A DNA stretch of 7,292 nucleotides from Tannerella sp. (GTDB lineage Bacteria; Bacteroidota; Bacteroidia; Bacteroidales; Tannerellaceae), in contig JAISJX010000307.1 of assembly GCA_031261145.1 (NCBI GenBank), forward strand, positions 1-7,292, in the 5' to 3' direction. Below, in pieces: positions 1 to 6,736 of this stretch. The notes beneath the pieces were generated by a model that did no database searches, had not been told where the DNA came from, and saw only the letters and a program-made list of their open reading frames with translations. The translations under genes and the position numbers were made by a program. Numbering within the stretch: position 1 is the stretch's first letter; each line of letters starts with the position of its first letter.

Positions 1-342
1 AGAATGATTGTTTCCGGTTGCTCTAAATATCGTTAAAGAAGTAACATCCGGTGTCATTATTGCCGGTCTGTTTGTAGGAATAATTTGGTCTATGTCTATT
101 TTTTCTATTCCAAAAGAATGCCTTGGGGATATTGATATTTCTTTCCAACCTAATTCGCACAACTTTTTTAGGCGCTGTAAAAATTCAACAAAAAAGTCAG
201 GGTCTTTGCAACTCTTTATAGAAGCATCCTGCAAGTGCTTGAAACAAAATACAGGATAATCTATTCCATCTAATTTACTTTTATTTATTGAATCTGTTTT
301 GTCTATTTGTGCTATAGAGCATTTCTTTCTTTTACTACTCAT
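1..342 (-). CDS. Putative toxin partner of the adjacent Panacea protein; 3' part missing at window edge
   Basis: The frame is open from an ATG at 342-340 to the window edge: 114 residues with no stop, so the C-terminus is missing. It starts one base after the stop of the Panacea gene, so the two are almost certainly translated from one mRNA. The product begins with a short basic stretch (MSSKRKK). It then has a hydrophobic and aromatic segment (DYPVFCFKHL, residues 28-37), a probable helix (DPDFFVEFLQRLKKLCELGW, 47-66), a motif SPRHSFGIEKI (72-82) and, near the cut, LTIFRATGNN (103-112). It has no signal peptide or membrane segment, so it is expected in the cytoplasm. I do not recognise a named toxin family. 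The FRxxGxN stretch near the end would suit an mRNase-type fold, but this is a guess. The role as toxin is inferred from position, because Panacea antitoxins are usually encoded next to the toxin they neutralise. The gene is strongly AT-rich, unlike the hydrolase genes. Confidence 0.72.
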   Translation of the reverse strand, partial: MSSKRKKCSIAQIDKTDSINKSKLDGIDYPVFCFKHLQDASIKSCKDPDFFVEFLQRLKKLCELGWKEISISPRHSFGIEKIDIDQIIPTNRPAIMTPDVTSLTIFRATGNNHS

Positions 343-343
343 T

Positions 344-781
344 CTATTTTAATTTTGTTTTAAAGAATGATTGAAGTTTGCTCCTTTCGATAATATTTCC
401 AACTCCTATTTGCGTTTCTTTCCAAGGGGCTTCCTGATGCGTCATATTCATAAGTCCAACGGCCGAAAATTCACCATACACATTCATTACCTCATCGAAT
501 AAAGATTCCTCTTTCCGTGTCAGACTGATAACATCGCCGTTATAGTATAAAGCGTTATTCTTTTCGATTTTGAACTGATTGTAAACTGAGGGAACCACAG
601 GGCCATACATCCAGGCTTCCAATTCTTCATCAAACAACGGAGTTTCAAAGTAAGCCAAATGAAAACCCTGCTGGTAATAGAGTAATTTTTGTAACTTCAT
701 ATTTGAAATCAAATCGCCTAACCCATTATCAGAAACAGATTTTATGATTTTGTTTGCTATATCCAAAGCCTTGTATGCCAT
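344..781 (-). CDS. Panacea (SocA-like, DUF4065) domain protein, probable antitoxin
   Basis: This is a 145-residue cytoplasmic protein made up almost entirely of one SocA/Panacea domain (formerly DUF4065). The hallmarks are visible: NMKLQKLLYYQQGFHLAY (27-44), where MKLQKLLYY is the family signature; ELEAWMYGPVVPSVYNQF (53-70), with the typical AWxxGPVxPxVY core; and LMNMTHQEAPW (110-120), matching the family's xxxTHxExPW motif. The length is normal for a stand-alone domain. The family is known as a versatile antitoxin domain that neutralises many unrelated toxins (PanAT systems), and Caulobacter SocA, which has this domain, is a proteolytic adaptor antitoxin for SocB. Here it would bind the product of the gene one base downstream. 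The antitoxin-first order favours co-production. The ATG at 781-779 is chosen because the domain starts right after it (ALDIANKII) and an A-rich leader precedes it. Family assignment is firm; the antitoxin role is inferred from family and context. Confidence 0.9.
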   Translation of the reverse strand: MAYKALDIANKIIKSVSDNGLGDLISNMKLQKLLYYQQGFHLAYFETPLFDEELEAWMYGPVVPSVYNQFKIEKNNALYYNGDVISLTRKEESLFDEVMNVYGEFSAVGLMNMTHQEAPWKETQIGVGNIIERSKLQSFFKTKLK

Positions 782-824
782 AATTAATCTTGTTTTATAT
801 TTGAAAAATCAGTATATATAGTTA

Positions 825-832
825 CAAAAGTA
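825..832 (-). promoter_or_regulatory. Possible -7 promoter box for the Panacea gene pair
   Basis: Read on the minus strand this is TACTTTTG, a match to the Bacteroidota -7 consensus TAnnTTTG, about 43 bases before the Panacea ATG. I found no TTTG at the expected -33 distance, so support comes from position and the -7 match only. Confidence 0.35.
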
Positions 833-866
833 CTAATAAACATTTTAATAGAGTGAATTGTCAACG

Positions 867-911
867 AAAAATCTTCGTTATTTAGATTAAATCTAAATAA
901 CGAAGATTTTT
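867..911. repeat. 45-bp perfect palindrome (22-bp arms, one central base)
   Basis: The arms at 867-888 and 890-911 are exact reverse complements around a single A at 889. The outer ends are A5 and T5 and the core of each arm is ATCTTCGTTATTTAGAT. It lies 79-123 bases after the stop of the rhamnosidase gene and starts 35 bases upstream of the possible -7 box of the Panacea gene. On the minus strand the hairpin ends in TTTTT, so it could act as an A/T-rich intrinsic terminator for the hydrolase transcript. Its symmetry and place also fit an operator for the Panacea module. The stem is poor in G+C for a terminator. Further copies of AACGAA lie on both sides, at 863-868 and 923-928. Confidence 0.85.
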
Positions 912-989
912 GAAAATAAAAAAACGAAGTCTTTACCCCCCCCGTTTCTTTATATAATGACGGATGGCACGGGCTTTTCCCGGGAAGAC

Positions 990-3311
990 TTATTTTATAT
1001 CCATCGTTATCGTATAAGCACCGGAGGATATTTTGCCTGCGTAGAGGAACGGTTCTCCTTTTATGCGCGAGGTTTTTATGACGGTTCCGTTTGTCCGCAC
1101 TTCATACTTGCCGGAGGAGGGCAGGGGTAGATATACCTCTGCATCCATATTGGCGGGGACAGTCAACTGTATGGAATAGCGGTCGGCCCTGTTTTCAATC
1201 GCTAACCGGATTTCGCCCCTTATGGTCGGGACGGTCGCTTTCGCCCAACTCAACGAACTGATTTGCGGTTTGATGCGCACTACGCCACAGCCGGGCGTCA
1301 AGGGTTCTACGCCCATCAGTTTACGGGGAATAATATTAGCGGGGGCGGCTCCCCAGATATGATTCCAGTCCTGATTCGGCTTATATTTGTTGTCCCACGC
1401 TTCGAGGGAAATGGTCGAACCGACGCGAATCATATTATACCAGCTCCGGTCGTCCGTCTTGGTCAGCATGGACAGGGCATAATCCGCATCGGCGGCTTCG
1501 TAGAGGGCGTCCATCAGGAATTGAGAGCCATAAACGCTGCAAGCCATTCCCCGTGAGCGGATAAATTCGGTTATCTTAGCCTTTTTCTCTACCGGCGCCA
1601 TGTCGAAAACAAGCGGGAACATATTGGTATGCAAAGCAGAATGGTCGGCGGTAATCCCGTCTTTGTATATCCCTTTTTTCGGATTGAAGAACAAACGGTT
1701 GAAGAGCGCTTTGAAGGCTTCCGTTTGCCGGGCGTATTGAGCCGCTTCGTCCGGCAGATTCAAGGCGTCTGCTATCTGCGCCATCCGCTTGAGAGCTTCG
1801 TAGTGATAGGCATTGGTCACGGCATTGTAATCGGTATATACAAAGCCGTCGTCTTCCCCACCCTCTTGTCCAAAGGTGCTTGTATGCGGCCAGTCCACGA
1901 TGTCCCTTATCGGTTCTCTGTAGCGAATCAGCGAGAGAAATTCGGGCGTTTGCAGACCGGTAGTTGTGCTGATAAGGCCGTTTTTCTCTTTCAGCGCGGT
2001 AAGCGTCCGGGCTTTCAGCATATCGTAATTGGCTTTTAAAGAACGTTCGTCACCGGTGTAAAGGTAATCGTTCCACGCAATCAGCACGGCTTGGAGTATC
2101 CATTCCGTTGGCCAGGTCGGGTATTGCAGGAGATATTCGTGCGAACGTCGTGCGATAGCGTATTCATTGTCCACCCCATAATGACAAAGCTGATTAATCA
2201 GGGCGTCCGCTTCATAAGGAATCCGTTCCCGGTCGCCGTCCACATAAATGCCTGCAAAAGTGGTCGCTTTAACCGAATATTTGCATAAATCCCATATTTG
2301 ATTCAGCGTGTCGTTGCTGCATTGGAAGGACGACGCCGTTTCGTCAAACGGATAATGAACGCTTTCCCTGACAATGCTTGCGGCTGTTACCGGAGCTTTG
2401 TAACCCTCTATTTCACAATACCGGAACGGCAACACTTCGCCGACATAACCGGGCATTTTAATGGCGGCCGGAGCCGTATTCCGCCGGTCTTTTTCGATTT
2501 TAATCCGGTAGGTATGCGTCCCTTTCTGGAGCGACAGCGAATAGCGGTGATAACGGATGGTTCCGGGCGGTTTCCGATCGACCCGGTTTCCCGACAGAAT
2601 CTCTCCCAGATGCACTGTCACCGAGTCCGTTCCCGATTCGGCGGTGAGTGTCAGCGCTACCTGCCCGAAAGCGTCTTTCCCGAAATCTATCACCGTAACA
2701 CCTGCTGCTACCGGATGAATGGCAACCGGCTGTTCCATCGTTTTCACCTGCGGGTAAAAACTCGTTGCATATTCCGACAAAGCGGAAGCGGTGCGAAAGG
2801 CTTTGATGTCCGACCAATCGCTTTCCCCGCCTGTATTAGTCACGGTTTTCACGCGCCAGAAATAATCCTTACCGGGTTGCAAGCCTTGCCCGGCATACTT
2901 TACGGCGACAGATAACTCGCTTTCCGTCTGTCCACTGTCCCATACCGAACCTTTTCCGTCAATCGCATCTTTGTAAGAATCAGCCACAATAATCCGGTAA
3001 GCGGTTTGCCGCGTAGCCTGTTCCGTTCCCGGCACTATCCAACTGAAGGCGGGATGGGTAGAACCAATCTGCACATATTGCAAGGGTTCGATAGCCGCCT
3101 CCAAACGCCATACGGGGATACTGGAGATATACCCGTTCTGCCACGTACGTTCCGTATGTTCAAGTAAATCGGTTCTTAACCCGCACGGCTTGTTTTTTGC
3201 ATGGATTGCAGCCGGACATATCAACCCAATCGAAAGAATCAACAAGCCATTCCTGACTGTTTGATTCAAAGTCAAACTCCTTGACCTGTTTAAAATAGAT
3301 AAATGTTTCAT
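990..3311 (-). CDS. Secreted GH78-like alpha-L-rhamnosidase
   Basis: This 773-residue exported enzyme is expected to remove terminal alpha-L-rhamnose (or a similar sugar) by inversion. A signal peptide covers residues 1-38: a long polar start, a hydrophobic stretch at 22-36, and likely cleavage after AIHA. There is no lipobox. An Ig/Fn3-like domain follows (about 75-175, ending DYFWRVKTVTNTGGESDWS), then a beta-sandwich (about 185-315, VIDFGKDAFGQVALTL), the alpha6/alpha6 barrel (about 322-665) and a C-terminal beta domain (about 668-773). Barrel motifs are DGDRERIPYEAD (358-369), with E362 at the family's general-acid position, and GSTISLEAWD (631-640), with E637 at the general-base position; HIWGAAP is at 651-657. 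It is shorter than many GH78 enzymes, mainly because I see no CBM67/N-type sandwich. The DGDRER form belongs to a distinct clade, so the exact sugar is uncertain. The start has GGA just upstream and a signal peptide at once. It lies 72 bp behind the WbsX-rhamnosidase gene with no terminator or promoter seen, so the two are likely cotranscribed. Confidence 0.9.
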   Translation of the reverse strand: MKHLSILNRSRSLTLNQTVRNGLLILSIGLICPAAIHAKNKPCGLRTDLLEHTERTWQNGYISSIPVWRLEAAIEPLQYVQIGSTHPAFSWIVPGTEQATRQTAYRIIVADSYKDAIDGKGSVWDSGQTESELSVAVKYAGQGLQPGKDYFWRVKTVTNTGGESDWSDIKAFRTASALSEYATSFYPQVKTMEQPVAIHPVAAGVTVIDFGKDAFGQVALTLTAESGTDSVTVHLGEILSGNRVDRKPPGTIRYHRYSLSLQKGTHTYRIKIEKDRRNTAPAAIKMPGYVGEVLPFRYCEIEGYKAPVTAASIVRESVHYPFDETASSFQCSNDTLNQIWDLCKYSVKATTFAGIYVDGDRERIPYEADALINQLCHYGVDNEYAIARRSHEYLLQYPTWPTEWILQAVLIAWNDYLYTGDERSLKANYDMLKARTLTALKEKNGLISTTTGLQTPEFLSLIRYREPIRDIVDWPHTSTFGQEGGEDDGFVYTDYNAVTNAYHYEALKRMAQIADALNLPDEAAQYARQTEAFKALFNRLFFNPKKGIYKDGITADHSALHTNMFPLVFDMAPVEKKAKITEFIRSRGMACSVYGSQFLMDALYEAADADYALSMLTKTDDRSWYNMIRVGSTISLEAWDNKYKPNQDWNHIWGAAPANIIPRKLMGVEPLTPGCGVVRIKPQISSLSWAKATVPTIRGEIRLAIENRADRYSIQLTVPANMDAEVYLPLPSSGKYEVRTNGTVIKTSRIKGEPFLYAGKISSGAYTITMDIK

Positions 3312-3383
3312 GTTCCTATAAATTTACAGTTTATTTTCAGTGTATTTCGCCGAGGGATACTTTTTTAGTAACGAATTTAGTTC

Positions 3384-6300
3384 CTATTGAACGGCCGAGT
3401 AATTCACTTCATATTTCCGGTTTGGTTCCAAATCCAATTCGTAGTTTCCGGGCGTCGTAGCCCGGATGATTCCTGATTTGCACGCAGGTTTCCGGGAACT
3501 CTTAAAGCGTAAGACGCCATTTCCGGCGACGGTTTCCACCGTTATCTGTTTTTCAGTCACAGACAGTACGATGTTTCCCGCAGGAGTAGGCGTTTCACCT
3601 TTCATCCATTTCAGCCCGCCCAGTTCGGGTTCTATCAGGTAGGTTTGGTAGCCGGGGCCGGTAGGCGTTACGCCAAGATAATATTTGCCAAGTAAATAGA
3701 CGGGGCTTGCTCCCCAAGCGTGGCAGAGGCTTTTCCCGAAAGGACGGCCGTACATCGCATAATGTTCGGCGCCGGACAAAGTCGGATTGTACTCTTCCCA
3801 GAACGAGGTAGCGCCCAGCCGAAGCATCCCGCCCCAGTAATCTTTTATTTCGCTGAGAACATGTTTCTGTTGATTAATCCGGCACAAGGCTTCCAGTTCA
3901 TAGAATCGCATGTAGGGCGTTGTAATTTTCTGGATGTTACCGTTTAGTAACACATGATTCCGTATATCCTCTTTTTGCTGTTCGTTTGCGTAATCGAAAA
4001 TCAGGGCGAACATATTGGCATACTTGGTTACGGTTTTGCCGGGTTTGCCGTCAACGCGATTATGAACCAATGCTTTTTGCTCCGAATCCCAGAACAGTTC
4101 CGGTATTTTCTTTTTCAGTTCATCCGCTAATTTCCGATATTTTGTAACATTTCCGTCGTCGTTCATAATACCGGCGCATAAAGCCATTGTTTCCAGACTC
4201 CGGCAAAGAAGGATTTGCTCGATGCAAAGCTCCCCGTCTTTGGTTATCGGCGCCCAATCCACAAACACCCAATCTCCCTGAAGACCTTCCACCAATCCTT
4301 CCGCGTTTCTCCTGCTTAGACAAAAGTCCATCAGGGAAAGCATTTTGGGATAAATCTGTTGCACAAACTCCTTATCGCCCGAATACCGGTAATAATCATA
4401 GATTCCCATAAACCAGTAGAACGAATAGTCCATGATTGTATTGATATGCGTTTCCACCGGATCATTCCCCCGCAAAGCCCAGGTTGTTCTTTTCACCAAA
4501 GGATTGTCAAAGAACAGGTAGTAATTCATCAGGTAACTTTGGTAAGCGTCGCCGCTCCATATCCAGCGATCCCGCTTGATTCCGTCAAGGAAAAACTCGT
4601 GGGACGATAGATGTAAGGTATAAGCGGCAACGTCCCATATCTTATTTATCTCCTCATCGGAACACTGGAAAGAGCCTTTAAACTTTACCGGAATATATTC
4701 GTACAACATGGAGACATCCTCAAAACTCAGGTCACCCTCCCACGTGAATTTGATGTAACGGAAGGCTCTGGAACTGGAAGAGGTAAAATCGGAAGCCGCA
4801 GGTTGGGCGATTTTAAAGACGTCATACGTCTCGGCTTCTTTTCCCGCTTGGGCTTCGGCCTCCGACTCGCCGTACCAAGTTGTCATAGTTCCGTTTCCTT
4901 TCAGTTGATGCAACTTGAAATAGCCGAAAGTCTCTTTCCCGAAATCAACGAGTACGGATTTGGCGTCTTTCGTTATTTTGACGGGTTTCTGCGGAGTGGT
5001 AGCCAACTTGTAGGCCGAAGGGCGGTTTTCAGGGCTGTCGAAATTCCATGCATCGGCATGGATGGATTTACCGGCTTGCCTGCCTGTCAGCCATGTTTTG
5101 TCGGAGAAAATCGTTTGCCCCTTCACCCAGACAGACGGCGGCGTTTCGGGATTGTAAACCTGCAAATGGATATGGTGCTTCCCTGCAGGTATCAATACCC
5201 TTTCACTGTTTTCATAGACGAAACCACCATCGATCTTTAAAGAGAACTGTCCGTCCACCAGAATATCAATATATTCATCCTGATTCAATTCCACCGTTTT
5301 ATCGAAAGTAATCAGCGGCGTATGCCTGTCCATTCGCCAGAAAGGCGCATAAAACACACCTCTTTCCGTCCGTTGAACCTGAATCTTGCTGCTGAGCCAG
5401 AGTTCAAAATCGCCCGGATACCAAATCCATGTCGCTTTGGCTGACTGATCCGGTTTGAAAACATTCTTTACGGCTTTCAGGAACCCATATTCAAACCGGG
5501 TGTCAGGCTCCAGGTAACTGCCTTCCGCCCATTCGTTCCACGCATTGATGGTTATCAGTGGCGGCTGGTTCGGATGCGCATCGACATAGTCCCTGGCTTT
5601 GTACAGGAATCTTTCAAACTTTTCCGGCGTTACGCCCGATACACACGGTTGAATGCCTTCGGGAAAACGCGGATTCGGATCCCAGCTTATCGAAACATGC
5701 GGGAAATAAGGTACGCTGAAATTCTGTCCGAACTCTTTGTATTTCGCCGTGGCTTGTTCGCCCCACAGTTGATAATCCTGATTGGTCGGCACGAAATGGC
5801 ACCACTGGTAGTTGGTCAGGCTCTCGAAACCGAAATAACGGATGGTATTGTCCTGCGTCTTACTCTGGTCGCCCGGCGTTCCGGACAATGTGCTGGGGAT
5901 ATTTCCCCAAAGGATGGCCTGTATATGAACGCCCGGCAATCCGGCGTCCACACACTTCTTGCGGAAAGCGTCCAACGCCTCCCCGGCCTGTTTCTCACCG
6001 CCCATTCCCTTGATGAACGTGCTGACCTCATAGATGGCAAAAACCGGTTTCCCATCCACCTTATAGTAATTCGGACGCTTAAAATAATCCTTGATAAGGT
6101 GGCGCGTGAAATTATCGAAAGTCGCCCTGTTTACGCCGCCTTCCCAATAGACCAGATTCTTATCCGGGTTCTTCGGGTCAAGGTACGAATTATGCGTATG
6201 GTTCGCCCACATCAGGTAAAACTTCATATCCCCGTTATTTTTGGCTTTCAGGAAACCTTTATTGAGCACATCTTCGAGGAATGGCTTGTTATCGTACCAG

Positions 6301-6611
6301 TACCAGTCGAAAATAAACGTGTTCACCCCATACTCAAGCGCTGTTTCGATAATTTTCTCTTGCGTCCCGGGGTCGGATTCATCCAGATAACCCCACAAGG
6401 GTACGCGGGGTTGCTGATGGCCTTCAAACTTCGGCTTTGCATGGTAGATGGCTTCCCACTCGCCTTTGCCATCCGGGAAAACACCGATGTCCTTAAAGCG
6501 AGGTTCATTGAAATAAGCCGGCCATACAAATGCCGCTACATCATACTTCTCTTGCGCCTGCAATCCTACTGCAAGCATAATAAACAGAATAACGAATCGT
6601 ATTCTTTTCAT
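3384..6611 (-). CDS. Secreted two-module protein: WbsX/GH99-like barrel fused to a GH78-like rhamnosidase
   Basis: This 1075-residue exported protein has a signal peptide at 1-19 (MKRIRFVILFIMLAVGLQA, cleaved before QEKYD). Residues 22-385 form a WbsX (PF14307, GH99-like) barrel: AAFVWPAYF (26-34), FDWYWYDNKP (101-110), LMWANHTH (133-140) and NAWNEWAEGSYLEPD (356-370). In GH99 endo-alpha-mannosidases the catalytic pair is E-x-x-E in a WNEWxEG motif, matching E360 and E363 here, so hydrolase activity is more likely than the old glycosyltransferase label. Residues 390-535 form a sandwich (ATWIWYPGDFELWL start) like the N-domain of GH78 enzymes, and 540-640 a second sandwich (VDFGKETFGYFKL). The alpha6/alpha6 barrel is at 641-975 and the C-terminal beta domain at 976-1075. 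Barrel motifs are DGIKRDRWIWSGD (676-688), GATSFWEEYNP (933-943, E939 as likely base) and HAWGASP (964-970). The general-acid position holds D681 rather than the usual E. Its own promoter lies just upstream. Domain calls are firm; substrates are not. Confidence 0.9.
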   Translation of the reverse strand: MKRIRFVILFIMLAVGLQAQEKYDVAAFVWPAYFNEPRFKDIGVFPDGKGEWEAIYHAKPKFEGHQQPRVPLWGYLDESDPGTQEKIIETALEYGVNTFIFDWYWYDNKPFLEDVLNKGFLKAKNNGDMKFYLMWANHTHNSYLDPKNPDKNLVYWEGGVNRATFDNFTRHLIKDYFKRPNYYKVDGKPVFAIYEVSTFIKGMGGEKQAGEALDAFRKKCVDAGLPGVHIQAILWGNIPSTLSGTPGDQSKTQDNTIRYFGFESLTNYQWCHFVPTNQDYQLWGEQATAKYKEFGQNFSVPYFPHVSISWDPNPRFPEGIQPCVSGVTPEKFERFLYKARDYVDAHPNQPPLITINAWNEWAEGSYLEPDTRFEYGFLKAVKNVFKPDQSAKATWIWYPGDFELWLSSKIQVQRTERGVFYAPFWRMDRHTPLITFDKTVELNQDEYIDILVDGQFSLKIDGGFVYENSERVLIPAGKHHIHLQVYNPETPPSVWVKGQTIFSDKTWLTGRQAGKSIHADAWNFDSPENRPSAYKLATTPQKPVKITKDAKSVLVDFGKETFGYFKLHQLKGNGTMTTWYGESEAEAQAGKEAETYDVFKIAQPAASDFTSSSSRAFRYIKFTWEGDLSFEDVSMLYEYIPVKFKGSFQCSDEEINKIWDVAAYTLHLSSHEFFLDGIKRDRWIWSGDAYQSYLMNYYLFFDNPLVKRTTWALRGNDPVETHINTIMDYSFYWFMGIYDYYRYSGDKEFVQQIYPKMLSLMDFCLSRRNAEGLVEGLQGDWVFVDWAPITKDGELCIEQILLCRSLETMALCAGIMNDDGNVTKYRKLADELKKKIPELFWDSEQKALVHNRVDGKPGKTVTKYANMFALIFDYANEQQKEDIRNHVLLNGNIQKITTPYMRFYELEALCRINQQKHVLSEIKDYWGGMLRLGATSFWEEYNPTLSGAEHYAMYGRPFGKSLCHAWGASPVYLLGKYYLGVTPTGPGYQTYLIEPELGGLKWMKGETPTPAGNIVLSVTEKQITVETVAGNGVLRFKSSRKPACKSGIIRATTPGNYELDLEPNRKYEVNYSAVQ

Positions 6612-6638
6612 GGAGCTATTCTTTTTAAATTATTCCTG

Positions 6639-6668
6639 CAAAATTACGAATAAATTCAATAATTCAAA
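6639..6668 (-). promoter_or_regulatory. Bacteroides-type promoter for the WbsX-rhamnosidase gene
   Basis: On the minus strand, TTTG (6668-6665) is followed after 18 bases by TAATTTTG (6646-6639), which fits the -33 TTTG / -7 TAnnTTTG consensus of the main Bacteroidota sigma factor. Transcription would begin near 6632, giving a leader of about 20 bases, rich in A, before the ATG at 6611. The -33 box lies inside one of the tandem octamers, and a second TTTG sits 16 bases further upstream (6684-6681). Confidence 0.6.
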
Positions 6669-6686
6669 GGTTCAATGATTCAAAGA
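6655..6686. repeat. Four tandem octamers TTCAAnnn
   Basis: Read on the plus strand the units are TTCAATAA, TTCAAAGG, TTCAATGA and TTCAAAGA, with no spacer. Units 1 and 3 share TTCAAT and units 2 and 4 share TTCAAA, so the array can also be read as two 16-bp copies with 14 matching bases. It overlaps the -33 region of the promoter for the downstream gene. Alternating ATTGAA/TTTGAA runs like this seem familiar to me from Bacteroidota intergenic regions, but that is from memory. Confidence 0.8.
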
Positions 6687-6696
6687 TTGTTTTTTT

Positions 6697-6736
6697 CGCA
6701 GATTAAAGGGATTTAAACGCAGATGAACGCAGATTA
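6697..6736. repeat. Interspersed intergenic repeat with three CGCAGAT copies
   Basis: CGCAGAT occurs at 6697-6703, 6718-6724 and 6728-6734. The last two are separated by GAA and the first two by TAAAGGGATTTAAA. The pattern (on the minus strand, AATCTGCG, TTCATCTGCG, TTTAAATCCC, TTTAATCTGCG) resembles a family of short repeats scattered between genes in Bacteroidota and other phyla, as I remember them. A T7 run (6690-6696) links it to the octamer array. It meets the broken signal-peptide ORF at its upstream edge. Confidence 0.6.

Larger units (their letters stand above)
782..989. other. AT-rich spacer between the hydrolase and Panacea genes
   Basis: This 208-base spacer has no ORF I would call. 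It holds the 45-bp palindrome, the possible -7 box, a run of eight C (936-943) and, just after the rhamnosidase stop, a weak four-pair stem (CGGG/CCCG) with no T run behind it. It marks the compositional border between the GC-richer hydrolase genes and the AT-rich Panacea pair. Confidence 0.7.

Noticed and set aside
8..259. Plus-strand 83-codon frame at the window start, with a hydrophobic N-terminal stretch
   Set aside because: It lies opposite the Panacea partner gene, which is better supported by one-base spacing and an uninterrupted frame. The hydrophobic stretch is a by-product of antisense reading.
964..990. Intrinsic terminator directly after the rhamnosidase stop
   Set aside because: The only stem is four pairs (CGGG/CCCG) with no T run after it on the minus strand. 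The palindrome further downstream is a better candidate.
2298..2915. Plus-strand open frame of 205 codons inside the rhamnosidase gene
   Set aside because: It is a shadow of the real gene, with a Cys-, Arg- and Phe-rich product, no motifs and no ribosome-binding context.
3312..3383. Separate promoter for the downstream rhamnosidase gene
   Set aside because: No TAnnTTTG with a -33 TTTG is visible in the 72-base gap, so cotranscription is the simpler reading.
5574..6653. Long plus-strand open frame of 359 codons opposite the WbsX domain
   Set aside because: It is antisense to a well-supported domain, lacks any recognisable family motif and runs over the promoter and start of the real gene. 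Its openness follows from the codon bias of the opposite strand.
6655..6736. CRISPR array from the repeated octamers and CGCAGAT units
   Set aside because: Units are 7-8 bases, without unique spacers of usual length, and no cas genes are present.
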